From assembly GCA_000434475.1 (NCBI GenBank), contig FR879585.1, forward strand, positions 186 to 53,130: DNA of 52,945 nt, written 5' to 3'. This stretch comes from Dialister sp. CAG:486 (GTDB taxonomy: Bacteria > Bacillota > Negativicutes > Veillonellales > Dialisteraceae). Shown piece by piece: positions 51,888 to 52,945 of the stretch (position 1 is the first letter of the stretch; the number at the start of each line of letters is the position of its first letter). Both the position numbers and the translations under genes were made by a program. Under the pieces are notes generated by a model. The model was not told where the DNA came from and did not search any database. It saw nothing but the letters and a program-made list of their open reading frames with translations.

Positions 51888-52088
51888 GGATTAGTGGCTG
51901 GGGACTAGTGGCTAGTGGCTAGTGGCTAGTGACTGGTGACTAGTGACTGGTGACTGGTGACTAGGGACTAGTGACTAGGAATCAGAAGTCAAAGGTTAGA
52001 AGTCCGAAGTCTGAAGTCTGAAGTCTAAAGTCTGAAATCCGAAGTCTAATGTCTAACATCTCCTAGTATTCCAGTCTCATAGTCTCAT
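51888..52088. repeat. Compound intergenic array: GGCTAGTGACTGGTGACTAG tract then AGTCTGAAGTC tract
   Basis: 51888-51980 is a near-tandem run of ten-base units (GGCTAGTGGC, TAGTGACTGG, TGACTAGTGA). 51980-52088 is a run of AGTCCGAAGTCTGAAGTCTGAAGTCTAA units like those elsewhere. The join of both families in one array shows that they expand in the same places. Confidence 0.8.
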
Positions 52089-52104
52089 TTAGAAAGGAGT
52101 CACC

Positions 52105-52806
52105 ATGGCTGACGTGGATGAAAAAACAAAGAAGGCGCGTGCGGAGCGCCGCGAGAAGCTGCTTGCCTGGTACGAGGAGAAAGAGCTTCCCCCAGTCATC
52201 GGCGACTATGAACTTCGCATCATTGATGAGCAGCACGATCGCATTTATTATGCCTTCGGCTGGTTTCACAAGTCGAATGGATGGAAGATCCGCGTCTTAT
52301 ACGATGAGGAAACGGCGGATTACATGGTGAAGATGGATCTGCACATGATCACGCTGACGGAGATCGAATGCATCACGGGCGATCTTGAGGCATTTAAACG
52401 CCTCGTGAAACTGCTGACACCGGAGGCGATCGAGAAGGAACTCATCCATCGCGAGAAGGTCTCCATTCTGGTCGAGGGCAAAGGCTTCATGGTCTGGGAC
52501 TATGAAGAGCTGCTGCCGGAGAAGCTCGGGCACTATGTGCGCGTCATTGCGCCGAAAATGCCCCTCCTTGGGCTGAACGGCTCCTACATCATCGCTGCCT
52601 ATGAGTGTGAAGAAAAGGATACAGGGATCCTTTTCTTCTATAACATGTATCGCGATGAGTACTACGGCGAGCTTCGCGCCAAGGGTATCCCTGGCATCAT
52701 TCATCAGTACGATGCCAGAACCATAGAAGCCCTTGAGGCGGCGATCGAGAAGCACCTCGTGAAGGATCTGGAGGAGCTCTATGAGCATCCGGTGATCGAG
52801 GATTAG
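52105..52806 (+). CDS. Conserved protein of unknown function
   Basis: A 233-residue, soluble, charged protein that I do not recognise with confidence. It starts with a basic and helical MADVDEKTKKARAERREKLL, followed by mixed alpha/beta sequence (GDYELRIIDEQHDRIYYAFG, GWKIRVLYDEETADYMVKMD, HYVRVIAPKMPLLGLNGSYI, DTGILFFYNMYRDEYYGELR). No membrane segment or signal is present. AGAAAGGAG lies about seven bases before the ATG. Composition and codon use match polA and coaE, so it looks like a resident gene; the repeat array directly upstream isolates it from the lytic transglycosylase. Confidence 0.8.
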   Translation: MADVDEKTKKARAERREKLLAWYEEKELPPVIGDYELRIIDEQHDRIYYAFGWFHKSNGWKIRVLYDEETADYMVKMDLHMITLTEIECITGDLEAFKRLVKLLTPEAIEKELIHREKVSILVEGKGFMVWDYEELLPEKLGHYVRVIAPKMPLLGLNGSYIIAAYECEEKDTGILFFYNMYRDEYYGELRAKGIPGIIHQYDARTIEALEAAIEKHLVKDLEELYEHPVIED

Positions 52807-52880
52807 AGGGTTCAAGGTTCAGCTTGATGGGTTCAGGGCTCGCCCGTGGGGCAGCTCACCCCTTGATTACGTTCGAAAGC

Positions 52881-52931
52881 CTAGGGAAATGCTGATTAAA
52901 TCTGACAACGATTTAATCAGTGTTTCCCTAG
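52881..52931. mobile_element. Miniature inverted-repeat element (two ends only)
   Basis: CTAGGGAAATGCTGATTAAATC (52881-52902 in two parts: CTAGGGAAATGC and TGATTAAATC) faces its complement at 52910-52931 across TGACAAC, with two mismatches. The ends match those of the 161-base element at 23475-23635; here the interior is missing. Flanking TA on each side could be a target duplication. Confidence 0.7.
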
Positions 52932-52945
52932 ATTGAATGAGAAAT

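Overview
The window looks like chromosomal DNA of a diderm, low-oxygen Firmicute of the class Negativicutes (a Dialister/Megasphaera-type organism is my best guess; no 16S gene is present to confirm it). The reasons are the gene order polA - coaE - lytic transglycosylase, a HutP-family gene directly behind thrS, T-box leaders on amino-acid genes, CCA-encoded tRNA genes, and an O-antigen/capsule type locus (WbaP-like initiator, Wzx, Wzy, dTDP-rhamnose genes). Host-like genes are GC-rich, while several cassettes (about 12.4-16.7 kb, 18.1-19.0 kb and 30.7-38.2 kb) are clearly AT-rich and probably acquired.

Layout. 1-9.6 kb: sppA, a Yip1-type membrane protein, glmS with a structured leader, a SWIM/SNF2 helicase, a YefM-YoeB toxin-antitoxin pair and a four-helix-bundle protein, separated by intergenic arrays of AGTCTGAAGTC-like repeats. 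9.6-19.8 kb: first part of a surface polysaccharide locus (WbaP-like initiating transferase, several glycosyltransferases, a WbsX-like protein, a HAD hydrolase, rmlA), with many decayed genes. 19.8-23.2 kb: a T-box-controlled branched-chain amino acid binding protein and an NSS-family sodium symporter. 23.2-25.7 kb: two tRNA-Val genes around a MITE; beside the second lie remnants of a serine recombinase, a phage terminase large subunit and a glycosyltransferase. 25.7-30.7 kb: Wzy, Wzx and a truncated second Wzx. 30.7-38.2 kb: two large NTPases, an Avs-like STAND protein with an N-terminal PD-(D/E)xK nuclease and a membrane-anchored KAP-family NTPase, forming a defence-like island. 38.3-42.0 kb: a frameshifted second rmlA copy, then rmlB, rmlD and rmlC. 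42.1-42.9 kb: a broken fic gene. 43-47.4 kb: T-box-controlled thrS, hutP-like gene, a nitrilase-family amidase and four tRNA genes (Asp, Phe, Leu, Leu). 47.6-52.9 kb: polA, coaE, a lytic transglycosylase, an unknown conserved protein and a second, shorter MITE.

How the parts fit. The WbaP-like enzyme, RmlA/B/C/D, the glycosyltransferases, Wzx and Wzy would together make and export a rhamnose-containing surface glycan. The locus is heavily remodelled: two rmlA copies in the same orientation bracket about 20 kb that holds the phage debris and the defence-like NTPases, and at least nine genes are interrupted by stops, frameshifts or truncations. The most interesting parts are the Avs/KAP island inside the polysaccharide locus, the T-box leader with two consecutive antiterminator/terminator modules but one Stem I, the structured glmS leader that lacks a recognisable glmS ribozyme, and the palindromic intergenic repeats.
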